Assembly: GCF_024323335.1 (NCBI RefSeq)
Contig: NC_066585.1
Coordinates: forward strand, 184,344,294-184,408,293
Source: Lathyrus oleraceus
Taxonomy: Eukaryota; Streptophyta; Magnoliopsida; Fabales; Fabaceae
Direction: 5' to 3'
DNA: 64,000 nt
Both the position numbers and the translations under genes were made by a program. Of this stretch, positions 35,481-48,486 are shown one piece after another; the stretch's first letter is position 1; every line of letters begins with the position of its first letter. The notes beneath the pieces were generated by a model. The model was not told the DNA's origin and searched no databases. It was given only the letters and a program-made list of their open reading frames with translations.

Positions 35481-38337
35481 TAAACCAAACATGGATCACA
35501 AAGATATGCAATGATGATCATGCAATAATGAACAATCAATGATGACAAGTGCACCAAGGCAAGCAAGCAAACATGTACAAATGCAACAAGCAATCAATCA
35601 AACAAAGTAATTTAGCACCCACTATAACCAAACAATTAGGCTCAATCAAAGGGTTAGACTTGAAAGTCCACTGGAATAGGGTCAATGGTGCTCTTAACCT
35701 TGACATTGAGAGCCAAGGTGAAGCAGACGAAAGGATATGAGGGGTGTGCCTCATCACTCTTATCCCTGGTCAGGGAGAGCATTGAATATCAGAAGGTGTG
35801 GGAGTTCAGAAAGATGGGACTCTCTCCACGAATTAGACTCGATAGATCTTGGGTTTTTACTCACTATGCATCAACACATATGGTGTGAGCAAGGTGAGTG
35901 ACTCACATAATAGTAGGAGATAGGCTACATATCTCTTTTGTCTACCGATTGCCTCACATGAGGTCTTTACCTGCTTGGGGACAAATTTAAACAATCACAA
36001 ACATTGCCTCTTAAGGAGGACTTCAGACAGTTGCCTGGCTAAATAACAAGCCAGGTCTTCCAGACTACATGGAGACAAGAGAGTCTACCTCAATGCTTAA
36101 GCAAAGCAAAGCAATAGCAAGTTCTCAAAGGAACTAAAGCGACTATGGTACCTGAAATCAATCAAATATAATCAGTATCCAAGTCACAAAGTCAAAACAG
36201 ACAAGTTATGAACCAACAGACAACACAATCAATCACATGTGCAAAGCACAAGCTCAAAGAAAATGAGTTAAGCATCCTACAAAATAAAACAAGTTAGTTC
36301 ATAACAATCAAATAAACCAAAATCAATCAACTTGAATTAAACTCCTTAAAGCAATTGCTTCTTTATCCTGAAAAAACAACTCAAATTTGAGAAGTAAGAC
36401 CACCAGGACAAGCCTAGGGTCAAAAGGAGGTGAAAAATTCAAAACAGCAAGTGAAAATTGATCAAAATCAAGATTTATCAAATAAGAATAAAGTCTAATT
36501 GGTCTCATGTCCAAACTATGCACCAAATCCATTTCATATGCAAAACATGTCAAACTATGCATTTTGGAATCACAATGGAGCAAACAGAAAGATCACAATC
36601 AAACCAATACCAAAATAGCTCAATAAATTCCCAGAAAATTCAAGCCTAAACAAGACACATTCAATGAGCAGCATATTAAATTTCATGCTATTTGGACCAG
36701 AGGAAGTAAGTCAATGAAAATCATAAAGTCAACACAAATTCATACAAGCTCCTACATGGCATCAAATTGAGCATCAACTTCAATCAAGTGTAAAACAGAA
36801 ATGACATAAGATAAATGAGTCACTCCAAAGCCAAAATGAAGCTAAACATGTTAAGACTCAATCCACAAAATTTCAGCTTCATATGATAAGGCATGAGAAT
36901 TTCACAAGTCATGTAAGATGATCACTCAAGAAAATCCCAAAAATGACTAAACAGCAAATAAAATCCCAATCAAATAGGAAATTGATCAACAAATCCTACA
37001 AAAAACCATGCTCAAACTAGACATACAGATGTAATCACATGCAAAATTCCAGAGCAAATGGCATTCAATAAGCATGGAAACAAAATTCAAGAAGTGGACA
37101 TAACCTAGTGTGACACACATTGTCACACTCATAAAGATCACATCGTATCTCCTAATCCAGAAATGCAAAATTAGCAAACCATATACCAAAATCACCAGGA
37201 AAGAGTCTAGATCATGCATACAAAATTTCATGCATTTTGGATAAGGCATCATTATTTTATGAATGAAATGGCAAAACATATACACAAAGCATACATGATC
37301 AAAGTCTCTAGACAAAATTAAAAATCAATCAGGCACAACTTTTGCTATTATGCCTAAAAAAACTAGAGAGAAAATGGAGATGAATGCAAAAATCCTCACT
37401 CAATTTGGATCAAGGATGAATATTCTATGATTTTTTGAAGTTTGATAAGAAAATGAAATAAACATTCAATAATTAAAATGAAATTCAAAGGAGCGAATGG
37501 CAGTTTTGTAAATTATGGTGGCGCCAGGACAAAACGCTCCGTTTCATTAACGGAGGTGTCAGCGCGTGAATGGCCAGTGCACGCGGGAAACATGAATTCA
37601 AACACAAATCATGGCAAAACGGATCAAACTGAAGCCTGGAAACAGATTCAAGCGTGTTCATACAAGTTCATCCACATTCGTCATCATCAAGAACAAATTC
37701 ATACAAAAATGAGCAAATCATATATGGATGGACTCGTTTTTCAACAAGGATCACAAATATCATCATGATTTTATCCAGAACTCAACATACAAAAAGATAC
37801 GATCAAGAAAAGTTTTGACATCCAAACTTTGAATCCAGATTTCTCCATGATTACTCAATGAATTTGCACGATTCAAATTGCATTCTACTCTATGTTGCAC
37901 GCTCTACCTAAGCCACATATCAATTCTAGCAATTAGAGGATTTGGATTTTTACCTCTTGATGGAGCTGCTGTTGAAATCGAGCTCTTCAGGTCCGGATGG
38001 TGCGAAACAGATAGCCTATAGTGATGCAGGAGGTGAATAGAGGTGGTTGTTCAGCTTAGAAATGCTTGGATAATGGTGAATTCTCAAACTGCCATGCGAG
38101 CTCAAGGTTGCAACAGTTGGATTTCTTCAAGATTCTTCCAGTGCTAGCTTCAAACAATTCTTCCAATCCACCTGCAGATGAAGATCAGTACAACAAGAAG
38201 CAGAAAGAATCAAGAAATTCGATCCAAAAGGTGAAAAAAGTGTGAAGAGAATTTGAGAGAATTGAGAGAATTTGAGAATTTTGTGATTTGATCTGAAAAT
38301 GTGAACGTGGATCTGAACTTTCTGTTATGATTAGGAC

Positions 38338-38345
38338 TATATAGT
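38338..38345 (-). promoter_or_regulatory. TATA box of LTR E
   Basis: GGACTATATAGTCC, a 14-bp palindrome holding TATATAG, is the best core-promoter candidate in this LTR. Confidence 0.45.
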
Positions 38346-39480
38346 CCTGTTAATCCAATGCCTTAATCATGATTAGCACAAATTGGAAGTGATTAGCAAG
38401 TTGCACATGTTATGCATTTTGGCCAAATTGCCCTTTTGCCCTTGTAGCCAATGGAACAGTCAATTCTCCTTTGAAGCAAGTCATAAATCATGTTTAGAAG
38501 CTATTCAAATTGGTTTGGCATGAAAATTCCATGTATTTTTGAAAATGGCCTTTTTTCCCACTAAAATTTAATTAGTTCACTTGAAAAATGACCTTTTTAT
38601 GTGAAGATTTTTGATGAAATGTGATGATGCATTATGATAGTACATGTCAAATGGGATTTGCTCAAAAAGGAATCACCCAAATTGGCCAAATGGTTTGAAA
38701 GTTATGCCACTTTGAAATTCCAAAATTCTTGAAAATGATTTGACCATAACTTGCCAACCACACATGAGAAATGAGTGTTCTTGGACTTTTTGGAAAGGCA
38801 AGAGCAAGATCTTCAACTTTCATGTTGGACAAATTTTTATTTGAAGCTTTCTTGGACATGTAATTTTGAGGAGAATGACTTTCCATTTTGGGCAGCTGAA
38901 AATTACAGGTCATTACTATTTTGGGAAACTTTTTGTCTGACCTCCAATTCCTCAATGATGATGTTTGAAATGTTATATGAGGCTTATATGGACATGAATG
39001 AGACCTCTCAAACCATCTCACACCTTCCAATCCCTGATTAAATATACAGTTGACCACAGTTGACTTTGCTAGGGTTTTGGTTGACTGAGCCATGCTTTGA
39101 TGAATTTCAAGCCTCTTTCTCTTGAGATCTTGATTCTAAATGATGTCGCAACTCATATGAACTCTTGATGAATGATCATGGTGCCCAAATTCTTCAAGAA
39201 TGGCCACCATCCACTGCTCAATGAATGATTTGACTGTTTTGACCTAGTTTGCTTCATCTGCAAGAAACAAGGTTAGATGACAATATTTTTGTACTTTTGG
39301 TTAGTAAACAAATGAAAAGCAATGATATACAAATGCAATACATGCTTGGTGATCAAGAACCACACTCACAAGGTACCCACCCACTAGGAGGCAAGCAAAG
39401 GTGCACAAAGATCCTTGAGGCAATGATATGATATGATATGATGCCATGAGGGATCTTAGGGACAAAATTGGGGTCTTACA

Positions 39481-39936
39481 ATGTGGGACCTACCTCAAGA
39501 AACAGAAGAAAAGTCTTGCTGCTACTTGGTCTGATGAAAGTGAAACAGAAGGAGAGTCTGCAAATCTGGTGATTGCCTTTACTGGAAGATGGGGTTCTGA
39601 TGAAGACTCTAGTGATTTGATGAGTTAGCAACTACCTATAGAAAGTTGTGTTACAGAAGTGAAGAAGTGTGTTAACAAGTGGAAAATCAGAAGAAATTGA
39701 TAACACAATTGGAGGATGAGAAGACAAAACACTTGGAAACCATCTCTAAGTTGAAGATTGAAGCAGTGTTCTTGAACTTCAAACTGGATGAGATGACAAA
39801 GTATGTCAGAATGCTAAACAATGGATCTGACACCTTAGACAAAATCCTCCAGACTGCAAAAATGGCAGGAGACAAGTCTGGCCTTGGGTTCAATGAATCC
39901 AAACCTGAGTGTAGTCACATTGGTAGCAAATAAAAG
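39481..39936 (+). pseudogene. Copia D gag, second part
   Basis: Gag resumes after LTR E with the basic and acidic segment YLKKQKKSLAATWSDESETE. A stop lies at 39626 and the frame changes near 39670. The coiled-coil tail (MENQKKLITQLEDEK, then KLDEMTKYVRMLNNGSDTLD) then runs to the TAA at 39931, in the same frame as pol. Confidence 0.82.
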
Positions 39937-42900
39937 ATGTCACATTATGTGTCACAACATCATAAGGAAAGACAACATAAAGAAAAACACCAAAGATGGA
40001 GATGTCATTACTATGGAAAATTTGGCCACATAAAACCATTCTGCTTTAAGTTGTATGGCTATCCTAGTCCTTCTCATCATCAACCTAGACCCAAACACCA
40101 CATCCTTGTCAACAAAAAACAGTGGGTTCCTAGGACTGGTGCTACTAACCTGATAGCTCACACTTCCTTCAGAGTTTCAGCCAAAGAAGACTGGTATTTT
40201 GACAGTGGATGCTCCAGACACATGACTGGAAGAAAAAACCTGCTAATTGACCTTCATCCTCATGCCACCAGCTATGTAACCTTTGATGATGGAGCAAAGG
40301 GTGAAATCAAGGGGATTGGAAAGCTAAACTACCATGGAGTCCCTAACCTTGACAATGTGCTGCTTGTTAAAGGACTGACTGCAGACCTAATCAGCATCAG
40401 TCAACTGTGTGACCAAGGTCTAAATGTAAACTTCACAAAAACTGAATGTCTGATTACTAATAAAGAAAATGAAGTGATCATGAAAAGAGTCAGGTCTAAG
40501 GACAACTTATATATGTGGAGTTCTCAAGAAACTGGTTATTCATCAATGTGTACTCTAGCCAAAGAAGAAGAAGTGAAGCTATGGCATAAAAAATTGGGCA
40601 ATCTGCATCTTAAAGGAATGAAGAGGATTATATCTGTTGAAGCTGTAAGAGGAATCCAAAACTTAAAGATTGATAAAGGAAGAGTTTGTGGGGAGTGTCA
40701 GATTGGAAAACAGACAAAGATGTCACATCAGAAGCTCAGACATGACACCACTTCCAGAGTGCTGGAACTTCTCCACATGGACTTGATGGGACCTATGCAG
40801 GTGGAAAGTCTTGGTGGGAAAAAGTATGCTTATGTGGTGGTGGATGACTTCTCCAGATACACCTGGGTCAATTTTATAAGGGAAAAATCTGATGTATTTG
40901 AGGTATTCAAAGATCTTTTCCTAAGACTTCAAAGAGAAAAAAAAAGTCAGGTTATCAGAATCAGAAGTGATCATGGGAAAGAATTTGAGAACAATGAATT
41001 TTCTGGATTCTATTCATCTGAAGGAATTAGTCATGAGTTCTCATCTCCCATTACCCCTCAACAAAATGGTGTGGTAGAAAGGAAAAATAGAACTCTCCAA
41101 GAATCTGCCAGAGCTATGATTCATGCTAAGAAATTGCCCTACCACTTCTGGGCTGAAGCAATGAACACAACCTGCTATGTTCACAACAGAGTAACCTTGA
41201 AGAAAGGGACTCCTACTACTTTATATGAAGTCTGGAAAGGAAGAAGACCTACTGTCAAATACTTCCACGTGTTTGGTAGTAAATGTTATATCCTGACTGA
41301 TCGTGAACAAAGAAGGAAGACGGATCCGAAGAGTGATGAAGGAATATTTCTGGGTTACTCAACAAACAACAGAGCATTTAGAATCTTTAATTCCAGAACA
41401 AAAGTAATGGTGGAATCTATCAATGTTGTGGTTGATGATCAACAAACTGATGTCACAGACGATGTTGAGACATCTCTAAATGATGCCCCAGCTGATTTCC
41501 CAGACAAAAGTAATGAGAGTGAACTCACTCAAGCTGAACCTGAAGCTGACAAAATTAATAAGGGACCCTCTATCAGAATTCAGAAGGATCATCCTAAAGA
41601 TCTCATTATAGGAGACCCAAATAAAGGGGTCACAACTAGATCAAGGGAAGTGATCTCACATGGCTGTTTTGTGTCCGAGATTGAGCCCAGGAATGTCAAA
41701 GAAGCCTTAACTGATGAATTCTGGATCAATGCCATGCAGGAAGAGTTAGGCCAATTCAAGAGGAATGAAGTATGGGAACTGGTTCCAAGACCTGAAGGAA
41801 TAAATGTTATTGGAACAAAGTGGGTTTACAAGAATAAATCTGATGAACAAGGGGTGGTTACTAAAAATAAAGAAAGATTGGTAGCACAAGGATACACTCA
41901 AGTTGAAGGATTTGACTTTGATGAAACATTTGCCCCTGTAGCTCACCTTGAGTCCATTAGACTATTGCTTGAAGTGGCATGTATTCTGAAGTTTAAACTG
42001 TTCCAAATGGATGTAAAAAGTGCCTTCTTGAATGGTTACTTAAATGAGGAAGTGTATGTTGAACAACCTAAAGGGTTTACAGACCCAAACCTTCTAAAGC
42101 ATGTGTATAAGTTGAGGAAAGCCCTCTATGGTTTGAAACAAGCTCCTAGAGCTTGGTATGATAGACTCATAATGTTTCTCATTGACAATGGATACAGGAA
42201 GGAAGGCATTGATAAGACCTTATTTGTTAAAGTTGAAGGAGGAAAACTCATGGTGGCTCAGATATATGTGGATGATATTGTGTTTGGTGGGATGTCAAAT
42301 AAGATGGCCGAACATTTTATTAAGCAAATGCAGTCTGAATTTGAAATGAGCCTTGTTGGAGAGCTGCCCTATTTTCTTGGGCTACAAGTCAAGCAGATGG
42401 AAGATTCTATCTTTCTATCTCAAAGCAAATATGCAAAAATATTGTTAAGAAGTTTGGCATGGAGAATGAAAGTCACAAAAGGACACCTGCTCCTACTCAT
42501 CTGAAAGTCTCTAAAGATGAAAATGGTGTTAGTGTAGATCAAAGTCTTTACAGAAGCATGATAAGAAGTCTGCTATATCTCACAGCAAGCAGACCTGACA
42601 TTGCTTTTGCTGTAGGTGTTTGTGCTAGATATCAAGCTGAACCAAAAGTCAGTCACATAAACCAAGTGAAAAGGATCCTGAAATATGTCAATGGCACTAG
42701 TGACTATGGGATGCTGTACACTCATGGATTTGGATCTGTGCTGACTGAATACTGTGATGCTGATTGGGATGGAAGTGCTGATGATAGGAAAAGCACATCA
42801 GGAGGATGCTTCTTCTTGGGGAACAATTTAATATCATGGTTTAGTAAGAAACAAAATTGTGTGTCTCTGTCCTTTGCTGAAGCTGAATACATAGTAGCTG

Positions 42901-43213
42901 GAAGTAGTTGTTCTCAACTGGTACGGATGAAACAGATGCTGACTGAATACAATGTCGCGCAAGATTTCATGACATTGTATTGTGACAACCTGAGTGCTAT
43001 AAATATTTCTAAGAATCCTATTCAGCACAACAAGACAAAACATATTGATATTCGTCATCATTTTATTAGAGAACTAGTGGAAGATAAAATTATAGCCCTA
43101 GAGTATGTTGCTACTGAATGCAGTTAGCTGATATTTTTACAAAGGCCTTCGATGCAAATAAATTTGAATCTCTAAGAGGGAAATTAGGGATTTGTATTTA
43201 TGAGAATTTGTAG
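39937..43213 (+). pseudogene. Copia D pol: protease, integrase, reverse transcriptase, RNase H
   Basis: The main frame (39937-42504) has a zinc knuckle whose second Cys is Tyr (WRCHYYGKFGHIKPFC). The Copia protease motif WYFDSGCSRHMTG follows. The integrase has its HHCC finger and catalytic D282, D345 and E381, the expected DD35E spacing. The RT has AFLNGYLNEEVYVEQPKGF, LYGLKQAPRAWYD and the catalytic YVDD at residues 777-780. A one-base loss in the A run at 42435-42439 shifts the frame. RNase H continues at 42459-43127 (CDADWDGSADDRKSTSGG, SLSFAEAEYIV), and a second one-base loss near 43117 scrambles its tail. All catalytic residues I can see are kept, so the damage is young. Confidence 0.92.
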
Positions 43214-43420
43214 CAATTAATTTGGAGTGGAAAAGGTAATAAAATTATTGTCTTCTTACTTAAAATAAAGTGCCACATTTATGGTAAATCATCACCTAGT
43301 ATTGGAAATTCCATATATTGCCTTTTCACACGCAACCTCTACTTAAACATTTCCATCTTCCCGCGACTTCATCAAACTTCTCTACTAGGGAAACTAAAAC
43401 CTTTCCACAAAATCAACAAG

Positions 43421-45280
43421 ATGTCATAACATCCAACACCATCTGGTTCTAAAACTACCAAACCTACTCACAAGGATAGAACGCCTTCAATGGACTTTCT
43501 AGATGAAGATATTTTAGACGTGATTCCCCTGTCTGTCATTCCAGGCGAAGCTCCTGACTCCAACCATCCCATGGATGCTTCAACCACTGCATGCCCTACT
43601 CAAGGTAACAATTTTAATATCCCTTCCAGCTCTACTCATACCCCTAGTTCTAAGGATGACATGCATCACACTGATCGTGTCATAAGAAACCTAGTCACTA
43701 GGATTCTCAATGAAGGACATTCTTTAAAGGGAGTTTCTACTCCTCTATCAAGAAGGGAACCCTCTCCTGAGGTTGGACCTCATAATGAGAAGGATGATGA
43801 TTCCTCTAGGTCTGAAAAGGATATGGCTGCTGAAGGTTTGTGCTATTTAGGGAAAACTGTGTCTGGTAAGAAATCTGTGGCATCACCTACTGCCAATGCT
43901 TCACAATCTAAGAAGCATGATTCTGCAAAGAAGGTGATTGACCTAGAAGATGATAGTTCGAATGATCAAAATGATATCTTGCTTCATCACTTGAAGCCTA
44001 GTGTGGCTAAGAGGATGAAGACTAGAAAAGGTAGGTCTGTAGCTGAAATGATGTCAGCCAAAACTGCTAAGAAGACTATTGGTGTGGGCCCCTCAAAATC
44101 TTGGAGCAAAGTTGAGGTGAAGAAGAGGAATGTGAGAGAAATTTCTGAGTCAGATGAAGATGTTAAAGAAGATGTCCCTGACATCTCCCCTGTCAAGAGG
44201 ATAATTGTTAAGAAGTCCCCTATAAAAGTTGTTGTTGTACACCTGGATAATATTTCTTTCCATCTTGAAGATGGAGTAGCAAAATGGAAGTTTGTAATCC
44301 AAAGAAGGGTGGCGGTGGAAAGAGAATTAGGCAAGGATGTTGTGGAGGTCAAAGAGGTCATGGACCTGATTAAAAATGCTGGATTAATGAAAACTGTTGC
44401 TGGGTTATCTCAGTGTTATGAAGGATTGGTTAAAGAATTTATGGTCAACATTCCTGAAGACATTGCTGATAAAAACAGCAAGGAGTTTTGTAAAGTGTTT
44501 GTAAGAGGGAAGTGTATCACATTTTCTGCAACTGTGATTAATAAGTTTCTAGGAAGAGGTACAGAAGGTGCATGTGAACTGGAAGCCACAGACAATGAGG
44601 TTTGTAGGGAAATTACTGCAAAATAGGTAAAGGAGTGGCCTAGCAAGAAGCATCTCCCTGTTGGGAAGCTGACTGTGAAATATGCTATATTGCACAAGAT
44701 AGGGTCAACAAATTGGGTGCCTACCAACCACATCTCTACAATTTCAAATGCCTTTGGAAGGTTCATCTTTGCTGTTGGAACCAAGTTGAAAGTTGATTAT
44801 GGTAGATTTATGTTTGAACAAATTGTCAAACATGCTTCTACAAATGCAGTAAAGCTGGCCATAGCTTTTCCCTCAATGATTTGTGGGATTATCCTGAGCA
44901 AACACCCTGGAATTCTGAGCAGAAATGATCTTCCTAGTAGAAGAAAACCTCCTCTATCAGTTAACTACAAATTGTTTGAAGGCAGTCATGTCGAAGACAT
45001 TGTCATGACATCTGCTGTGAAAAAGCCAACCTCAAAAGGCGGCCTTATTGCTGAGCTGAAAGAAACTTGTAAAGAATTGGATACTGGGATAAGGGTAGCA
45101 ACTACCAGGAAAGAAGCTTTGGAGGCTCTAATTGAAAGTTTGGAGCAAGCTGATAGAGAGAATGTTGGACAAGCCAAGGAAACAGAAGCCCAAACCTCTA
45201 GTGAGAGGTCTGAATCTAAAGATGAAACAAGTGGCAGTTCTGGTTCTGATGCTGATGAAGATGCAAGCTCCTCTGACTAG
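43421..45280 (+). pseudogene. Third (envelope-like / putative plant transposon protein) ORF of Copia D
   Basis: One frame of about 620 codons. The longest open part starts at the ATG at 43490. An upstream in-frame ATG at 43421 is followed by a stop two codons later, and another stop lies at 44624; both look like CAA/CAG to TAA/TAG changes. The N-terminal third is Ser/Lys/Asp-rich and disordered. A folded region follows (EFMVNIPEDIADKNSKEFCKV, FSATVINKFLGRGTEG, HKIGSTNWVPTNHISTIS). A helical segment and an acidic Ser/Asp tail end it. The folded block matches the domain found in SIRE/Maximus ORF3 and in many proteins annotated as putative plant transposon protein. I see no convincing signal peptide or membrane segment, so calling it a true envelope is not supported. 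Confidence 0.8.
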
Positions 45281-45816
45281 TTTTGTTGAAGTTGTCCCCC
45301 ATTCTTCTGATGGTGTGCTGTGATGGATGTTCTTTTGGTGGTTCTTTTGGAAATCTTGTTCTGCTGCCTTGATGTATTTTTCTGGTTTTTTTTTGGATTT
45401 TTTGGATTTTATCTCAACTTGTATAAAGATGTGTTTGTTCCTGGATCTGTACCATTAACAATCTGCCTTGACATTCTGTTTGACTAATAGACATTTATTT
45501 TGTCTCTTTGGTCTCTTTTGGCTAAAAAGGGGGAGAAGTAGCTAAAGTAGATATGCTATACTATATATAGATGATGTTGGAGATAATCTGTTTACTACAG
45601 GTGTTGTTGAAGGTGATGTTCTGTATGTTACAGGTGTTGTTAGAGGGAGAAGTGTTATGTATGTGTTGAGCAGACTAGTGCTAGCTGGAGGGGGAGGTGG
45701 AGCATAAGCACATGTGTGTTTTATTACTTTTGCTGCTAAACTGATACTGTGATTATTCTCTTATGAAACAAATGATCTGATGTATGTTTTAGCCAAAATT
45801 TGCCAAAGAGGGAGTT
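45281..45816 (+). other. 3' untranslated region and polypurine tracts of Copia D
   Basis: Two purine tracts occur: AAAAAGGGGGAGAAG near 45525-45540 and AAAGAGGGAGTT at 45805-45816 next to the LTR. The second is the expected plus-strand primer; the first may be a secondary one. Confidence 0.7.
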
Positions 45817-46777
45817 TGTTGGTTCTATATGTTGGCACCAATTTTGGTAAAACCTAGAGTTTTCACAAGTTGTCACAAGTGTTGTCTTGACATGAGATAA
45901 CAGGTTCCTGCAGGGTGTTTAAAATATGGTTCTGCAGGATTTAGCTGAGATGTCAAACCCGATGTCATGACATTTGTTTACAGAACATTCAGTCTGAATG
46001 TTATGTATTTTGTGATTGTGCATTTTATGCTAATCTATGTGTGATTGATATGAAGATTGAACGCGCCATTCAATCAGTAACTAAAACTAGATTGATTTAT
46101 TTTCCAACAAGATATGATTAGCTGTCATAAGAAGATACGAATGGAAAATAGTTTTAGGGTTTTATGATGTCCAAGCCTAGTCAAACGCTTCTATATAAAG
46201 GGCATGGAAAATCTGGTTTTAACACACAAGAAATAACGAACGAAATAGTGAGAGAGAATAAGGGTTTTAGTCTTGTGTGAGCGTGTGTATTGTGAGCCAT
46301 TCATTCATCCATTGATGATTGAATTGAACTGACTTTTGAGTTGTAATTTGTCCACTCTAAGCTTTGAAGCATGAGTGTGTGTTTACTTGGTTGAAGCTTT
46401 TAAGCAAGATCAAGTATGTGCTTTTGAAGAGTGTCTTCTTTCATTGTAAAATTTGTTTTTACATCACTGCTGTGATTGAGGGGGAGTGAGTAGGATCTCT
46501 TATCTAAGAGTTCTTAGGTAGAAGTCACACAGGTAGAGATTAGGTGAAACGACTGTAACTTGAAGTTGTTTACTGAGAGTCTTTGAACTAATTTTGTTTA
46601 GTGGATTTCCTTCCTGGCTTGGTAGCCCCCAGACGTAGGTGAGTTTGCACCGAACTGGGTTAACAATTGCTTGTGTCACTTGTACTACTGTTCTTTATCT
46701 TTTATCCTGTTTATATTGTTCAAATATTAGTGTCGTGACATTACCTTCGACATCTCATATCTGATACTAGAATTTCA
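45817..46777 (+). repeat. 3' LTR of Copia D
   Basis: TGTTGGTTCTATATGTTGG to CTAGAATTTCA, 961 bp, with the same palindrome (45962-45973) and TATA box as the 5' LTR. Confidence 0.92.
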
Positions 46778-48444
46778 AAACCCAAATTCCCTTGGACATT
46801 TTGAATTAGGCAACACACAATGCACAATTATATTAATCTTGAAGAGCAAGGCATCAAATAAAGATAGCCACTTCCAAGATTTAGCCACTCCCATGATCTT
46901 CTTCAAATTAGCCCATGTAGTAGATGAATTCCTCAAGTCACAGGTTCAAAACAATAGCTTCACAATGATCATGTTGCAGATGAACTCAAAGGGATCTTCA
47001 AAGATGTATCAGATGAAGTTTCAAATTACAAGCACTTGGTTATACAAATGTTGGCATTGGCCAAATCCTTTAGCATAGGGAGGTTGCCTAGATTCTAAGT
47101 CCAATTTGTCCAAGATCAATTCAACAGTCCACACAATTTTTTTAGGGTTTTTTTGTTCATATTATGTACATTAATGGTCAAAAACCAGACAAACAAACAA
47201 AATATACACAAGCAAGATATATCACACAATATGGTCCAAATGGACAAAGTAAAAATTGCACTAACATAAACAATTAGAATGGTATGAATAATGGAAAATG
47301 ATTAGAACTCAAAAATTAAAGTGCATTAAAATAAAGGACTTGAAATTAAATGTTAGTTGTTAATGAGTTAGAAGTTAGTATTGTTTTGCTTTTGCTTTTC
47401 ATTTTAAGTAATTCTTTGGAGAACACCCAACCCACTTATCACAAACATGGATCCTTGAGCCAAGACATCTTCCAAAGGAAGGAAAAAAGGCCAAGTTTCC
47501 ACACAATATCATGAAAGAGGGGAGACTTACAATCTCACTAACTAGAATGCTATGCCTTTTGTGTAAAAAATTTAGCGCTATGTTAAGCAATCGTAATTGG
47601 ACTTATGTAGAAGTCACAACTATTAGAGGTCGGACAATAGAATTTTGATGTTAATGCATGTTAGAGACATAGTATAATGGACTATGCTCATGAAACATAC
47701 CACACACAAAAAGAATATGCAAAAGAGGTGACCTAGTCTTATCCATACTTATGTTGATTATGCAATCAACTAGTCTTAGGACTTAGAGATATCATAGGCC
47801 AAATGAAATGAATGCATAAAGAAGGGGAATTAGATGAAGAGGGAAGAGAATGAATCAAAACTCAAATTGGTCAAAGGAGGACTTTTACCAAATTAATATT
47901 ATTCATTCATTTTGGAAGATGGAATGTACATTCCATCAATCCCCTAAATCCAATGATATTAACTTAACAAAGTCAAATCAACCTTGAGCAAGGCCCAACA
48001 ACATAAGTCAAACTTACACAAATAATCACAAGAGGTAAACACAATTATTTGGCATTTATTCAAATTAAAAAAAATACTAAAATAAGGCATTTAAATTAAA
48101 TATGGTTTGCCAAATTCCTAAAACCTCATCAGAACACCAATGAAATGGCCATGAGATTTATCATTGGACAAACAAGGTCAAAGGACCTTGGAGAAAAAAT
48201 TTCATAATTTTTAAAGACTTAAAAGTATTTTTAAACAATTAAAAATAATCACAACATCAATTAAATCATGAAAAATATTAATAATGATAAAAAAAAATAA
48301 TTTTAGTTCAGAATATGAAAGAGGAATTTATTTAAATTTTTTTTGGTGAAACTCTCATATTTTTTGGATCAGTATTAAAATTAATATGAATTAATGAAAA
48401 TCAAATGAATTAAAACAAAAATAAAAAAATCAAAAAAACGTGAG

Positions 48445-48486
48445 CCACTTGATCTCCCCCATTGATTGAGGTGGCAGATCAAGTGG
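48445..48486. repeat. Conserved hairpin in LTR B
   Basis: CCACTTGATCT (48445-48455) pairs perfectly with AGATCAAGTGG (48476-48486). Confidence 0.75.

Larger units (their letters stand above)
34051..39480 (-). mobile_element. Solo Ogre-like LTR E (5430 bp) inserted in gag of D
   Basis: The plus strand reads TGTAGCGGTGTATTC to AATTGGGGTCTTACA, so the LTR is on the minus strand. The target duplication ATGTG is perfect (34046-34050 and 39481-39485). The termini match LTRs A-C, but most of the interior is different, so it is a separate subfamily with a longer LTR. There is no PBS, PPT or retroviral protein, hence a solo LTR. Small frames within (36986-37315, 38662-39093 and others) are not supported as genes. 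A (ATGAT)n run lies near 39426. Confidence 0.9.
32090..46777 (+). mobile_element. SIRE/Maximus-like Copia element D, near complete
   Basis: Two LTRs (951 and 961 bp, about 97% alike by eye), PBS, gag, protease-integrase-RT-RNase H, a third ORF and a polypurine tract, in Copia order. The target duplication AAACC is perfect (32085-32089 and 46778-46782). Without the nested LTR E it is about 9.25 kb. It sits in the 3' LTR of Ogre B. Stops and two frameshifts make it defective. Confidence 0.93.

Noticed and set aside
36986..39093. Several 60-140 codon frames inside LTR E
   Set aside because: They are scattered on both strands of a solo LTR with no protein similarity that I recognise.
39931..39933. 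TAA before D pol as a programmed gag-pol stop
   Set aside because: Other stops and frameshifts in the same element show general decay, and no readthrough context was recognised.
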